From assembly GCA_034620365.1 (NCBI GenBank), contig JAQGEQ010000314.1, positions 372,001 to 436,000 of the forward strand: 64,000 nt of DNA, in the 5' to 3' direction. Under the pieces are notes generated by a model. That model did no database searches and was not told where the DNA came from. It saw only the letters and a program-made list of their open reading frames with translations. The position numbers and the translations under genes were made by a program. Shown one piece after another: positions 1-12,292 of the stretch. The DNA is from Pegea sp. RAD2-039 (taxonomy: Eukaryota; Chordata; Thaliacea; Salpida; Salpidae). The stretch's first letter is position 1; each line of letters starts with the position of its first letter.

Positions 1-574
1 TTTATACTATTTCATAAATATTGAAATGATAATAATATCTGCCGAATTTTTCAATTTACTATTACAGTAATTAGCAGCAGACAAATCTTTTATAAGCTTC
101 GAAATCTAAAAAATATTTGAACTTTTTGATTTAAACTGAAAAAATCGTTATAGTCGTTTCTCAGAAGCAATTTTTAACGGACATCCGACAACTAAAAGTA
201 GATTTTGGGAGTTTTAATTTTAGGGTGAAAGTGTTTATTATTTCATTAGTTTATTATCTATTATTTATAGGGTTGTTTATTCTAATTTTAGCAAACTATT
301 TTTTAAATTAAAACAAATTAGGATAAAACTTATTATATTGTAACTAAATTAGCTATAAATTATCTTAAAAATTAAAGATAAACACAAAATTTACTCATTT
401 TTGCCAATGATTATTTCCGGAAATAAAATGATACAAATTTTATTTTATATAAATCCTATTTAAAAAAAATTGTTTGGAAACACTTTGTAGATTTTGTTTC
501 GTTTCTAGTTTTTTAGAGTTTTAGGCCTTTTGACTTCCATACTAATTTGGTTTGTTTCTCTATTAATATTAAAG
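1..574. other. AT-rich upstream region of the TCTP gene
   Basis: This stretch is strongly AT-rich and has no open reading frame or repeat that I can support. It must carry the 5' untranslated region and proximal promoter of the TCTP gene that starts at 575. I see no recognisable core promoter element among the many chance TATA-like strings. Confidence 0.5.
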
Positions 575-2507
575 ATGTTGATTTATAAAGATATCATCAC
601 AAGTAAGAAAATTTCAATTTTTAATATTTTGTAATTTTTCTTTAATTTATTTTAGAATTAATTTTACGTTTATAGTTAAGTTTTTAATGAAATATTAGAT
701 TATTACAACCATTAAGCTCATAAAAGTTTAATTTACTTAAAATTCGTTAATTTTTTCTATCAAAATTAACCTAATTGTTGATATAAATGTTTGAATTTTA
801 TTTTCTGAAACATGAATTTATATTAAACAAGTTTTTATGATTAGTACTTTTTTTATTAAATAATTTTAAAGTTAAAATTGGTTTATTTTTTATTGAAACA
901 AAAAATTCATTAATTTAATTAATTTAAATTTTCTTATAAATTTAGTAAATATTAATTTTTTACTATCAAAACTGAATTTAAAAATAATAAATTATGAATA
1001 TTAAAAGTTAGACTTAATTCTTTCTTTTCTTTTGATTTTTTTTAATTCAATTTTTAAAGCATTCTGTTTTAATATATATTTAATATTAATTTAATATTTA
1101 ATTTCAATAACTTTTAAATTATGATAATTATATAATATTTCTATATTTATTATCTTAATAATTTTATAACTTTTGAATGAAATAATATTTTTTAAGTTTT
1201 TAGAATAAGATTTGATAAAATCTAATCATACAAAACTTACTTATTTCATTTATATAACTTGTATTTACTTATGCCTCTGCAGTATTACTTTATTAATTAT
1301 ATTAAATAGTGATTATAATTATTAAATCATTATTTAAATGATTATTTTTCTGCTCATTGTTTTATAAGAACTATAATTTGGCATGCATTGAATAAAATCT
1401 TTTTGTCAGAATTGTTTTTTTTATTTGAAATTTTTTTATTTTTAGGTGATGAAATCACTTCAGATACTTATAAGATTGTCCCTGTTGACTCTCAACCTCT
1501 TTTATGGAAGATTATAGGAAAAACTAGAACTAAAGGAAGTAAGAAATCATATTTTTTTAACCAACCAAAGTTATTAATTTCTAACAATTCGATTTTAAGG
1601 TGACAACATTGATGATAGTTTACTTGGTGGAAATGCTTCTGCAGAAGCTGAGCCAGAATCTTTTGAAGCTGACCAACAATCTACTCAAGTAATTGACATT
1701 ATTGATGGTTTCCGTCTCCAAAACGTTCCAGCTCTCCCAAAAACTTCTTTCAAAGATTTTAGAACAGCGATGAAGTCTTTTGTGAAAGGTAACAACTTCT
1801 TTTCAATTAACTTTTTTTGATTTTTATATATTTTGTTGTTTATGAATTAAATTAATTATTTTATTAATCTTCTAAACTGTTTTTCAGCCTTTTTCTTGTT
1901 AGTATCTTCTACTTACAGATCTTTTTTAATCAATTTAATTTACAAATTTGTTGCTACAAACCGATTTTTATGATTATCTTGTTGAAGTTGTAATAATAGA
2001 ATTCTGTTGTTGAGATTTGTGTCTTGACTACATCGCCCAAATTGATAACTTCATGTAAAAAAGTAAATCAAAATATAAGAAGCTTTTAAGTTGCATCTTT
2101 ATTTTCATTTCGAGATTATTTTTGTCAATAAAAAGAAGATTTCATTAATTTTTGATGTAAATAATTTTAAAATTGTAGCAAATGTGAAGTAATTTATCTT
2201 AAAAAACATTTTTTTGGTCCAATTAGCAGCTCGATAGTTACTACTTCTTTCATCTTCTACTTCTAAAGATCTGATCATTTTTTTAGGAGTTGTTGAAAAA
2301 CTTGAAAAACCTGAAGACGTCGAAGAGTTTAAAAATGGAGCCGCTGGAGCGCTCAAATATCTTTACAGTAATCTTCAAGATTACGAGTTCTACGTTGGAG
2401 AGAGTATGAACCCAAATGGATTGACCTGCTTTTTGAATTATGAAGAAGATGGAGTCACCCCTTTTTTGGTCGTTTTCAAACATGGCCTCGTCGCTGAGAA
2501 ATGTTAA
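575..2507 (+). CDS. TPT1: Translationally controlled tumor protein (TCTP)
   Basis: TCTP is a small conserved cytosolic protein linked to growth control, calcium binding and anti-apoptosis. I rebuilt four coding exons at 575-602, 1446-1538, 1600-1788 and 2287-2507. All junctions are GT-AG and keep frame, giving 176 residues against 172 in human. The start MLIYKDIITSDEITSD mirrors the family N-terminus. The TCTP signature NIDDSLLGGNASAE opens exon 3, and the protein ends in the typical GVTPFLVVFKHGLVAEKC, with the conserved terminal Cys. The central segment is the usual alpha-helical hairpin. The 28-nt first coding exon is too short to be found as an ORF but is fixed by homology. An AATAAA at 2617-2622 is the likely polyadenylation signal. 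Identification is firm; the exact untranslated ends are unknown. Confidence 0.95.
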
Positions 2508-4467
2508 ATTTATTGATTTTGTGGTTAATTAAGTTGGTTACTTCAGTGGAAATATATTCAAATTGATGTTTACTGAAATATTTCTTTTCGAAATTTTAAA
2601 CTTTATTAACTCCTTCAATAAATTATAACATTTACTAAAAAACCTTTTTTAATCAATCTTGTAAATTTAAAAGTAAAGTGGTCAGAATTAGAAATTGATT
2701 TTCAGTCATTGTCTCCTTCAGTAGTTGGAAGAAAATAATTTTATAACAAAAGTATTTTCAGATCTCTAAAATGTAGTTTTTTTCTATGAATTTATAACTT
2801 AACATCAAATCTATTTTCCAAAATGTCCATCTAAGATATCTGTTTTGTTACTTTTATGTAATAATCCTGAAAAACTTCGGATTAAAAGTTCTAATTAGCT
2901 AGTTACAAAATAAACTCCAATATTTGTTGCTATTATTGTTAGTTTATTGTCTTATGTCATTTACAATAATCTTAATTTCTACTCTTGTAGTTTATGGAAC
3001 TCCTATTATTCAACTAAACAGAAAATAAATGACCAAAATGTAGCAATTAGGGTTTACTAAATATTCTCTTCATTTACATAAGATAGTATAATAAACGCGA
3101 TCGAATATTTTAGAGTTTTTAAAGAATGCAACAAATCTAAACTACTTATCGAAAATTATCTGTTTAATAATGTTTTTATTAATCAGTTTAAAACCGCCTA
3201 TTTAAATTAAAAAGTTTTTTTTTTATAAAGAAACCGTAGGTTAAAGTTATACATTAAACTATATTTTTTGTATTTAAAATAAAGCTCGGCTATTTAAAAG
3301 CAACAATTTACTTTAAGCTATTATGTTATTATAACACAGTTAATTTATACATTAAATTGATTCAAAACCTGCCTTCTGCTTTTTCTTATTTCTAGTTCCG
3401 CTTATAAAATGTTTATTAAAGACATAATAGTGATATGATTATTTTTGATGAAATTTAATTAAATTTTTTTTTCTGATTTGATAATACTCAAGAATTTAAC
3501 AAGAAGTTGTTTTTGCAAAAATGTCTTTTAAGATAATCTAAAAATTAACAGCTGATAACCTAACTACACAAATTTGTTTGTTTTTAGAATAACAATTAAT
3601 ATAGTTAAATATAAAATTGATCATATAGCCTTTAATTTATCTAAAAGATTTTTAAAAATTAATTTTAAAATATTGATACTATTAGTTTTAAAAATAAATT
3701 TAAAACTAATTATTCTATAAAGACCTTTATAAAATAAAGCCAATTTATCTATTATTTCTTCATACAAAAAACTTTAGAGTCAAAGTCCGCTATAGATATT
3801 GGACATATTGTACTAACTATTCTCTCTATTAAATAGCATTTAATACTTAAAGTAATTTTATAAGATTTAAGAAACGTAAATTGATACAAAATTTTATAAA
3901 AATATGTTTAAATTGACAATATTATCTTATTTTCTGTTTATATTTAACATTTTTCTAATATAAGTTTACTTATTTTAGAATTTAGTCTTTACCTTTCTCT
4001 TTTTTTAATTTTATAAAAATATAAAGAATTATTTATTATTTTTTAAGCTTATATTAATAATTGAATATTCTTCTATATTTGCTTATAATAATTTATTATT
4101 TAAAGTTCTGATAATTTTTATTTAGATTGAATTTAAACATTTTTTTAAAGTTTTAATTTATGTGCTTTTAAGGTTCAATAAAAGTATTTGAAAAAAGTTT
4201 CTTTTTATGACTTAAGTTATGTTTTCAGTAATTTCTAGTTAACCTTCATTAACTTAACTAATGAAAGTTAATGAATAAGAACTTAAAAGTTATTTTTAAG
4301 TTACTATGTTTGCTCCTTAAAATTAATTTAAATATTTTAAAGTTAAACTGTTTATATTTTACTTAAGTCGACTTAATACTTGGTTTTATCAGTAAAAGAT
4401 TATTTATATGAAGAAAATATTTTGAAGGTTTTTTTTTCAAGATCTTTTTAAGATCAAACATTTTAAA
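2508..4467. other. Intergenic, AT-rich
   Basis: The first 120 bases are probably the TCTP 3' untranslated region, ending after AATAAA at 2617. The rest is AT-rich with no open frame or repeat that I recognise. A pyrimidine tract ending in AG at about 4433-4441 lies just before the CHMP7 start and could be a 5'-UTR or trans-splice acceptor. Confidence 0.45.
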
Positions 4468-5757
4468 ATGTCAATCAAACCAGTTCTTCCATCTTGTTGG
4501 GATGATGATGAAAGAATGGATTATCTATTTTCAGCTTTTCCTAAAGACACAGTTTTGAACTATAAAGACTCAGAAACAAAATATAACTTTTGGTCAGAAC
4601 TGCTAACTGATCTTTGCATGCAGAACAAAAAACTTTCTATTGATTTTGAAGATATAAAACTCTTAGTTCAAAGAAAAGAAAGAACACCTCTCAGTTTAAA
4701 AGTTGTTTGGAATAAAATGATAGAGAGTAAACAGTTTCTTTCTAAAACAACTTTTTTACAGGAATATAATAGTTCATGGCTTGCTTGGACTTTAAATATT
4801 GTTGTGAAAAAACCTTTAGAATGGTTGACAGAAAAGCTTTCTTCTTCCTTACAATTGTCAGATAATTCTGAAAAAAATTATAATGAACAATTTATTTGTG
4901 TTAAAGCGCTAGAAAAAAGATCTAATCAAGTACTGAGCTTGTTGTGTGAAGAAGTAAATGAAGGTCTACAAGTTATTTCGTTCAAAGAATTTGTTGAAAA
5001 AGCAAAAAAGGTGGTTGAATGTGATGATAGTGCAAATTTTGTTTTTTTATATTTACTCAAAACAAGAAAGATAATAACTAATTCAGATAAAAACCATGAA
5101 AATGAAGAAGAAGAACGTTTAATTAAATTTCTATTACCTAATCAGAAAACTGTTTCTCCTTTTACAGATATTGAATTAAGTTCAATTAAACTATTTTCAA
5201 CAAAATCAGCTATTTCAAAAGAAAAAGAATTATTGACAAGTGAAAAAGATAACCTTTACAAGGAAATAAAACTTCAGCTAAAGCAAAAGAACAAGCCAGC
5301 TGCTTTGATTGTATTGAAAAAGGTTAAAAAGTTAGAAAAATCAATTGAAAGTAAAGAAAATGTCTTGATTAATATAGATGGTATGTTAGATAGATTACAA
5401 CAGTCTAAAACTGATGTTAAAGTCTTGGAAAGTTATAAATCAGCAAATAAAGCACTTAATGATATTATGAATAATAGTGGATTGACTGAAGCAGAAGAAG
5501 TCATGACTTCAGTTGAAGATGCTATTGATAACCAAGAAGAAATCTCTAAAATGATGTCTACTTCATTTGTTAATTTTGATAATTTTGATGAAGATGAACT
5601 GGAATTAGAGTTGGCAGATTTAGTTGAAGATAAGAATAATAAAGATTTAATTCGTCATATAGATTTACCAGACTTACCTGATATTGAATTACCAGAAATA
5701 AGCAATAAGAATCAGAATAAAAGTATTGATACAAGTTTAAATCTATCTACAGGATAA
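4468..5757 (+). CDS. CHMP7: Charged multivesicular body protein 7 (ESCRT-III, CHMP7)
   Basis: CHMP7 recruits ESCRT-III to the inner nuclear membrane for nuclear-envelope sealing and surveillance. The single uninterrupted frame gives 429 residues, against 453 in human. The N-terminal half (about 1-230) resembles the ESCRT-II-like winged-helix region: it opens with WDDDERMDYLFSAFP and contains RKERTPLSLKVVWNKMI, typical of CHMP7. The C-terminal half (about 235-400) is a charged Snf7-type helical core with Lys-rich helices (KKVKKLEKSIESKENVL) followed by an acidic tail (NFDNFDEDELELELADLVED), as expected for the autoinhibitory C-terminal region. The gene is intronless here, unlike its multi-exon neighbour TMEM120, whose start codon lies only 186 bp downstream on the same strand. 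Assignment rests on architecture and motif resemblance. A generic Snf7 protein is less likely because of the N-terminal extension. Confidence 0.88.
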   Translation: MSIKPVLPSCWDDDERMDYLFSAFPKDTVLNYKDSETKYNFWSELLTDLCMQNKKLSIDFEDIKLLVQRKERTPLSLKVVWNKMIESKQFLSKTTFLQEYNSSWLAWTLNIVVKKPLEWLTEKLSSSLQLSDNSEKNYNEQFICVKALEKRSNQVLSLLCEEVNEGLQVISFKEFVEKAKKVVECDDSANFVFLYLLKTRKIITNSDKNHENEEEERLIKFLLPNQKTVSPFTDIELSSIKLFSTKSAISKEKELLTSEKDNLYKEIKLQLKQKNKPAALIVLKKVKKLEKSIESKENVLINIDGMLDRLQQSKTDVKVLESYKSANKALNDIMNNSGLTEAEEVMTSVEDAIDNQEEISKMMSTSFVNFDNFDEDELELELADLVEDKNNKDLIRHIDLPDLPDIELPEISNKNQNKSIDTSLNLSTG

Positions 5758-5943
5758 AGAAAAACTCCCCAAAAACTTTATACCTAAGTTTTCATATATT
5801 CTAAAGTTTTTTTTTATTTGTTTATGATTTACATTACTCTGATAAGTAATGTTATTAGAAAAGCTTTTATTATTTGCATATTTTGGGTGGCTTATCACAA
5901 ACTTTTGTATCTATTAAGTTGTAGGTCTTTTAATTTGATAGTT

Positions 5944-7940
5944 ATGGAGGTTGCACAACGTTTAGGTCAAAAAGTATCTTTTGAAAGCTGTCTAAAAGAA
6001 TGGACAACTTTAGAAAAAGATTTTGAACAATGTCAAGTAAGTGTTTATAAAGTTATTATAAACATGTTTATTTAAGTATATGTTTTTTTTAACAATTTTG
6101 TTAAAGTTTAAACTAAGTTATAAGAAATAAATATGTTTAAATATTTATTATATTATAATAACATTTATAATAAGATTTATATTCTTAAATTAATTCAATT
6201 TTTTAGAACAAACACAAAGAATATAGAAAAACTGCAGAATTATACAACAACCAACGTATGGCTTGTAAAACTTCAGTTGATAGACAGATAAAGAAAATGA
6301 AAAGTTTAAAAAATGCCCTAAAAAAGTAGGCTTCATATTGAAACTTGTGTATATTCTTTTAAATCATCATTTTTAGATCAGAAGATGATGAATCTAAAGA
6401 TCAAATGCTTAAAGATATTATTGAAAGAGAAAAATCTTTATATGAGTTACAAAAATATTTGCCCAGGAAAAATGGGTCTGTATATATTTCTATTTAATTT
6501 CATAAAGATTAATAAATTACAAAATTGAAAAACTATTTCTTGTAATAAACCAGAATTTCATATTTCCAGGTTCTATTTGTCTTTAATTGTTGGACAAATG
6601 AATATGATTTTAGATAGCGTCAAAGAAAAGTTAGTAAACCTAAATATTTGTAGATTAAATTATGAAAAATTATTAATATTTCTAGATATCGTTACAAAGA
6701 TGAGTATGAGAAGTTTAAGTTCTACTGTAGCATTCTCATGCTCTTCTTCTCTTCCTTGCTCTACTTCTTTGTCAGTTCTAGAGTTCCTGATGCACTATTT
6801 TCATATTTATTGTTGTGGTATTACTGCACATTGACTATTCGAGAAAATATTCTTATTCAAAACGGATCAAAGTAAATATTTCTACAAAATGTTATTTGTA
6901 ACTTTTACTTTAAAACTCTTCAATCTCAACTCAATCATTTTACTGTTTTGGTGTTTCAAGCAAATGTTTGTTTTTTAGGATTAAAGGGTGGTACTTCATT
7001 CACCATTATGTAGCAGTTGCTGTCAGCGCTATCTTTGTTTTATGGTTTCTATTTTCTACCAACTTCAAATCTTAGAAAAAAAATATAAAAATCATAATTT
7101 CAAATCTCCTTAAAATTAACTTTTATCTTCTTACCCAAGTTATTTTTAGGAGTGACCAGATATCATACCAGCAGTTTAGACCCGGTTTCATGTTATTTTC
7201 GATGTATCAAAGCTGTGTGCAAGTGAGATGTCTGCAATATGGATTGCAGCAACTTTGCAAAATATCTTTAATGTTACAGTTGATGCAATGTTATTATCAG
7301 CGAGGTTGTTTATATAGATTGAGAGCTCTTGGTGAACGAGATGACATGGATATAACTGGAGGTAGCAAATTATGCATCAAATAAAAATTTAACAAAAAAA
7401 ATCATTGATTTTAAACAGATTTAAACTTTGAGATATTTTAATGAATTATTAATGAAAGAACAATTTTGTTAAATTTTCTTAAATGATCTTTTCATCAAAT
7501 GCTTTTTATTGCAGAAGGTTTTCGGTCTTGGATGTGGAAAGGACTTACTTTTCTTCTTCCTTTTCTTTTTATAGGGCAGGTTAGTTTCTGATTGGTTAAT
7601 TTCTGATTGGTTGATTGCTGATTGGTTGATTTCTGATTGGTTAGTTGCTGATTGGTTAGTTTCTGATTGGTTAGTTTTTGTTTGAATTTTATTATTCAAT
7701 TATGAAACAAATTTTTAATGTTATTTAACTAATTTAAAGTTTTCCTTTTTCTTCCAGTTTTGGCAGTTATACAACTCTTACACATTATACACCATCGCCA
7801 AACAACACAACTTTCAAATCTGGAATGTCATCGCTTTAAGTTTGCTCTTTTTTGTTCTTTTCCTATTTAATTTTCTAACTTTAATAAGTGTTCTTTTACA
7901 AAAAGTCAAAAAAGACATCCAGCTAAAAAAAGGAGATTAG
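5944..7940 (+). CDS. TMEM120: Transmembrane protein 120 (TMEM120 family)
   Basis: TMEM120A/B are coenzyme-A-binding multi-pass proteins of the nuclear envelope and ER with roles in fat-cell metabolism; a mechanosensitive role (TACAN) is disputed. Ten GT-AG exons keep frame: 5944-6036, 6207-6325, 6377-6475, 6570-6629, 6686-6871, 6979-7044, 7150-7222, 7280-7361, 7515-7579 and 7758-7940. They give 341 residues (human TMEM120A has 343). The N-terminal ~110 residues form a charged coiled coil (ECxxxWxxLEKDF). After it come six hydrophobic helices with the family strings [49 protein letters not shown] and [18 protein letters not shown]. The start is the ATG of [10 protein letters not shown], because upstream in-frame residues do not fit the family. 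Introns are short: intron 7 is only 57 bp. Intron 9 carries a six-unit minisatellite. Confidence 0.95.
7584..7673. repeat. Six-unit 15-bp minisatellite in TMEM120 intron 9
   Basis: Six tandem 15-bp units with the core CTGATTGGTTA/G fill exactly 90 bp of the intron between TMEM120 exons 9 and 10. The unit shares CTGATTGGTT with the 1.2-kb array at 17685-18900, so the two arrays look like members of one family. On the reverse strand each unit is a CCAAT box (AACCAATCAG). Confidence 0.9.
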
Positions 7941-10900
7941 ATATCTGTTCAGTAGTTTATGTTGTAAGCAGTTGTATTTGTTTCTTTTATTGAGCAATCG
8001 TTAGCCCTTGACCATCAATTTTATTTACTTTTGTAGTGCAAGGTACAACAATATCATATTTACTTCTAACTTAATCAAGTTTACCTATTTAATGATTTCA
8101 TTTTGCTATTTGCACATGAAACAACCTTGCATTTGTATATGTCATTAGCAATGTTTGTATCTTTGTTTTTATTTAGCAATCAAAGCAGATATGTAAATAT
8201 AAGTCCTGTTCAAGTTTTTGGGTGATTATATTCAATCTATCTGCCGAATTATTTCTGTAATTTTCAACATATTTCAACTATTATTTTTGTGTTTGATTAA
8301 CTTATCCAAATATTTAATGTAATCTTAAGTTTTAGATACTAAAGACATCAAACACGAATAAAACATGTTTAGATATTACTTTAATGTTTAAATCTCACTG
8401 GTAATCTTGCTTATAAATTGATTTTAATGTAGAAGACTCAATGTAAGTTGTTTAAATGTGATTCAATTAATAAATACAAAGTTTCTGATTTGTTGTTTGC
8501 AATTTCTTTAATAAAAGGATTAAAAGGAATTTAATCTAAATAATATAAGTGAAGTAATTTACTCAAATAAAAGATGAAGAACTTATTGATCATCTTGACA
8601 AGGATATGTAGTCTTAATGATAAACTATTTCAAACAACTAACTCAACAAAAATTAGTTTTAAAAAAGTTAAAAACATCAGAACACATGAATAACTAATTC
8701 CAATTTTGTGATGAACAATTATTTATTCAAGAATATGAGTTATCAAATCTGTAAATAAATATCTTTGTTAATTATTACTTGATTTAATCCAAATATTTGC
8801 TTCTGGTTATAATTTCTATACAAATAAAAGTTTTTAAATAACAAATTGCTTATCTTCTGATCAAAGATTATTTCAAAAGATTGATATTAATATAATTTAG
8901 TTTGAATTGCATCTTATAAATTGTAATTTAGAAAAGAGCTTGATGCTAGTAGACGCCAGATACCGATTATAAATTTTAAAATTATTTCAAAATAAGGAAG
9001 ATTGAAAACACGCTGGAACTGTTTACAGAAAACTGATACATGTATTATATATGACAAACTCAAAACGTTCAATAATGGAACTAATAAAATTAAAATACAG
9101 CAGAAATTTTATTGAAAAAATCTCTGAAAGTTTTAAATAAAAATGTCTCAACAAGTTTTTGATATTCGTTATTCAAATTGTACGAATAATAATTTTTATA
9201 AATTTAAATATTATTAATAAAAAAGAATCAATTTAAAATAAATTTGTTCAAAACGCATTAAATATCTTGACTACTTTTTTCTATTTTTATTTAATTCAAT
9301 TAGCAAATGTTTTCATAACAATAAATTAAATTTATTTAGTTTCAAAAGTTATTTTTTGTTAAATCAAAATAATTTCAGTAACTAAAAAACTTTTTAAAGA
9401 CTCATTTAATTTTAGTTTTAAGATAAAATCATTAACTTTAACTAAAATTAAAAACGATTAATTATGTAACTGGTAAAAATGACGTGGTTTTATTATTTAA
9501 GAAATTATTATTTTATAAAAATAGCTTTTCAAATTAATTATAAATTTTAATTTGGTTAAAAAAAAAGAATAAATGTAAGTGATTAAAATCTAATGTTTAA
9601 AAAAAAGAATGTTGAGAAATTTGCAGCTGAAAATCATTTTTAAATTAATTTAAAAAATGAATTACAAGGTCAAAAAAGGATTTTTTTAATTTCTTTAATA
9701 TTCATTTCACCGTTTTTAGTCTGTACTGATAATAAATAAGTACAAAACACCAATAATCATATTTTTAAATAAAATTACTTTTTAAAGAGTCTATTAAAAC
9801 TCAGATAAAGAAATGAACTAATCATGAAATTTAAAATAAAACAAATTTGATCATAAAATCATTCAAAGGTTTATTTGTGAAGTACACTTACGTAGCAGAT
9901 AATTTGAAGTAAATCATTTTTCAAGTAGTTTTTTGCAGATATTGTTAAAAAACTCAAACTTTTAACTTCTTCAAACTGATTTTAAACAAATCAAATACTA
10001 GATTAAATCAGTAATAAATTGTTTATTAAGTTTAGATTAAATTATTATGGGAAAATTTAAAGATAACGACAAATTTAATTTTAAAACTTTTCATAAAAAA
10101 GTTTGAAATGTTTTGAAAATTTGCGGTACTTTTTCTAAGTTGTCACTTTGGATAAAACAATAATTTTTAACTAATAATAATTGAAAAAAGTTTTAAAAAA
10201 ACTATACAATTAATTATTACTGAAAATAAATTAATCAAGCAAAAAAGTTTTTGCTTAATATAAAACGACTTTATTGTTCTTGAAACAATTCCCAAAATAA
10301 CTCAAAGCAAAAAAAATAAATTTTGGATCATTTGAGATAAATTGAATTTGACGGGAATCGTTAAAAACGAACAACAACAAAACTTTTAAAAAACTCTTTT
10401 TTTTTTGTGATGATATCAATATAAATTGCAAATGCTTAAAAATATGAATGAAATTTACTGAAAATTTATTTGTAATAAATTTAAAAATAGTTTTTAAACT
10501 TATTAAAAATAAATATTTTATGGATTCATTTGGTAATGTTTTATTTACTTTATCATATAACACTTTAATAGATGAATTGATGAAAAGTTCCCAAAAATAG
10601 TTTGATATTTTAGTTTTATTGACAGATTAATAAATGTAACGTATGGAAGCAAACCACTCATAAATTTTCACATAAAAATTGTTAATAAAAATAATTGAAT
10701 ACAAAGTTGTAAACATTTATAACTTAAATTGTTTTGAAAATAATTACAAAGATTTTTTTTCAAAAAGTTAACTAAAAATAAGACTTACATTAAATCTAGT
10801 AAAACACTAAAATGGGCATTTACGTAATTGACACAGATTAAAGCATGCCAGGCACTTATAAAATTTTGTGTCTTTATAACAGTAAAGTGGCTTACTAGTT

Positions 10901-11792
10901 TATTAAAAAATGACTCACCGGGTCTGTACTCATCTAAAACACGTTCTATTTATCTTGTGACGTAATCTTTCTTTGCTATGAAAATTTATAAAAAACTGAA
11001 GATAGAGACGGAAGTAATGAGGTAGATAACACACCTGGTCACTTATATCCAAAAATTGAGTCATTAAAAATATGATCAAGCAAAAATGTTAAAGTTAGGC
11101 TATAGAGTGCTTCTTAAAACTTTCAAATTGATTCTCATGAGACGTGAATACATTGCACGCTACATTAGTTACAATTAACAGCCGAAACATTTGAAAATTA
11201 GTAAAATTTGATATGATACATTGACATTTACGATGTAGGTATTGTATATAAAAGTTTAAAAAGTAAACTTATCTATAAAGTATCATGTTCAGTAAGTTAA
11301 ATAGTTAAATTCATCTAAAGACCTTGACACGTTTTAAGGCAGCATCGATTATTTTACTTTCTCTTTTAAACTTTTTGCTTAAATATTTATAAGCAGGTAA
11401 AAAAGGTAGTAATAAATAATTCTTAGATTAAAATTTAGCAATTTACTGTTTACTTTTTGTATAAAGTGATTAGTTTAATTAAAATTCAAAAGTAGCTTTT
11501 GTTATAAGTATTATAACACAATGTTTAACTTTGAAAATGTTTTAGATAAACATTTTAATTTGCTTAGCTTTTATTGTTGATGAAATAATTTTCCGAATAT
11601 TTTCTTTGACTAAATAAAACTATCTCTACTAATCTGCAATTAAAAAGGTTTTTTCTAGAAACTCTTTTATTGTAACAAGACAATTATATCGGAAAAAAAC
11701 CATATTAAAAGCATCTTTCTTTAATCTTTAAACTTTTTTTTAATGATTTAAAGCTAAAAATTTAAGCAAAAATCAGCAGTAAATATATTCTA

Positions 11793-12292
11793 ATCGAATA
11801 ATATAGTTTTATGATAACCATAAAAGTGTAATGTTACTTATGAGACTAAAGTTGAATTTTGTGATAGTTTCAACTTAAGTGAACCATAACCATTCCCTAA
11901 GTATTTAAGTTAAATGATAAGAAATGGATATGAAAAGACTAATCTTTACTTTTATAATAAGTTGCATGTTGATGTCATCAGATGAAACCTAACTCCTTAG
12001 AGTCTTTTAATCCATTTGAGCTTAAAGCTAACTGTTGAAAAGAATCGAATAATATAGTTTTATGATCACCAAAAAGTGTAAGTTACTTATGAGACTAAAG
12101 TTGAATTTTGTGATAGTTTCAATAAGAGTGAACCATAACCATTCCCTAAGTATTTAAGTTAAATGATAAGAATGGATATGGCAACTTAATCTTTACTTTT
12201 ATAATAAGTTGCATGTTGATGTCATCAGATGAAACCTAACTCCTTAGAGTCTTTTAATCCATTTGAGCTTAAAGCTAACTGTTGAAAAGAAT
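11793..12292. repeat. Direct tandem duplication, two copies of about 250 bp
   Basis: The segment starting AATCGAATAATATAGTTTTA at 11793 is repeated almost base for base at 12043. Differences are a few substitutions and one- or two-base indels (for example near the GAACCATAACCATTCCC block). Both copies end in CTAACTGTTGAAAAGAAT. The high identity indicates a recent event. No open frame spans it, and no transposon termini are visible. Confidence 0.95.

Noticed and set aside
10255..10563. A 102-codon open frame on the minus strand.
   Set aside because: Composition matches random AT-rich sequence (Phe, Ile, Lys, Leu) and no domain is visible.
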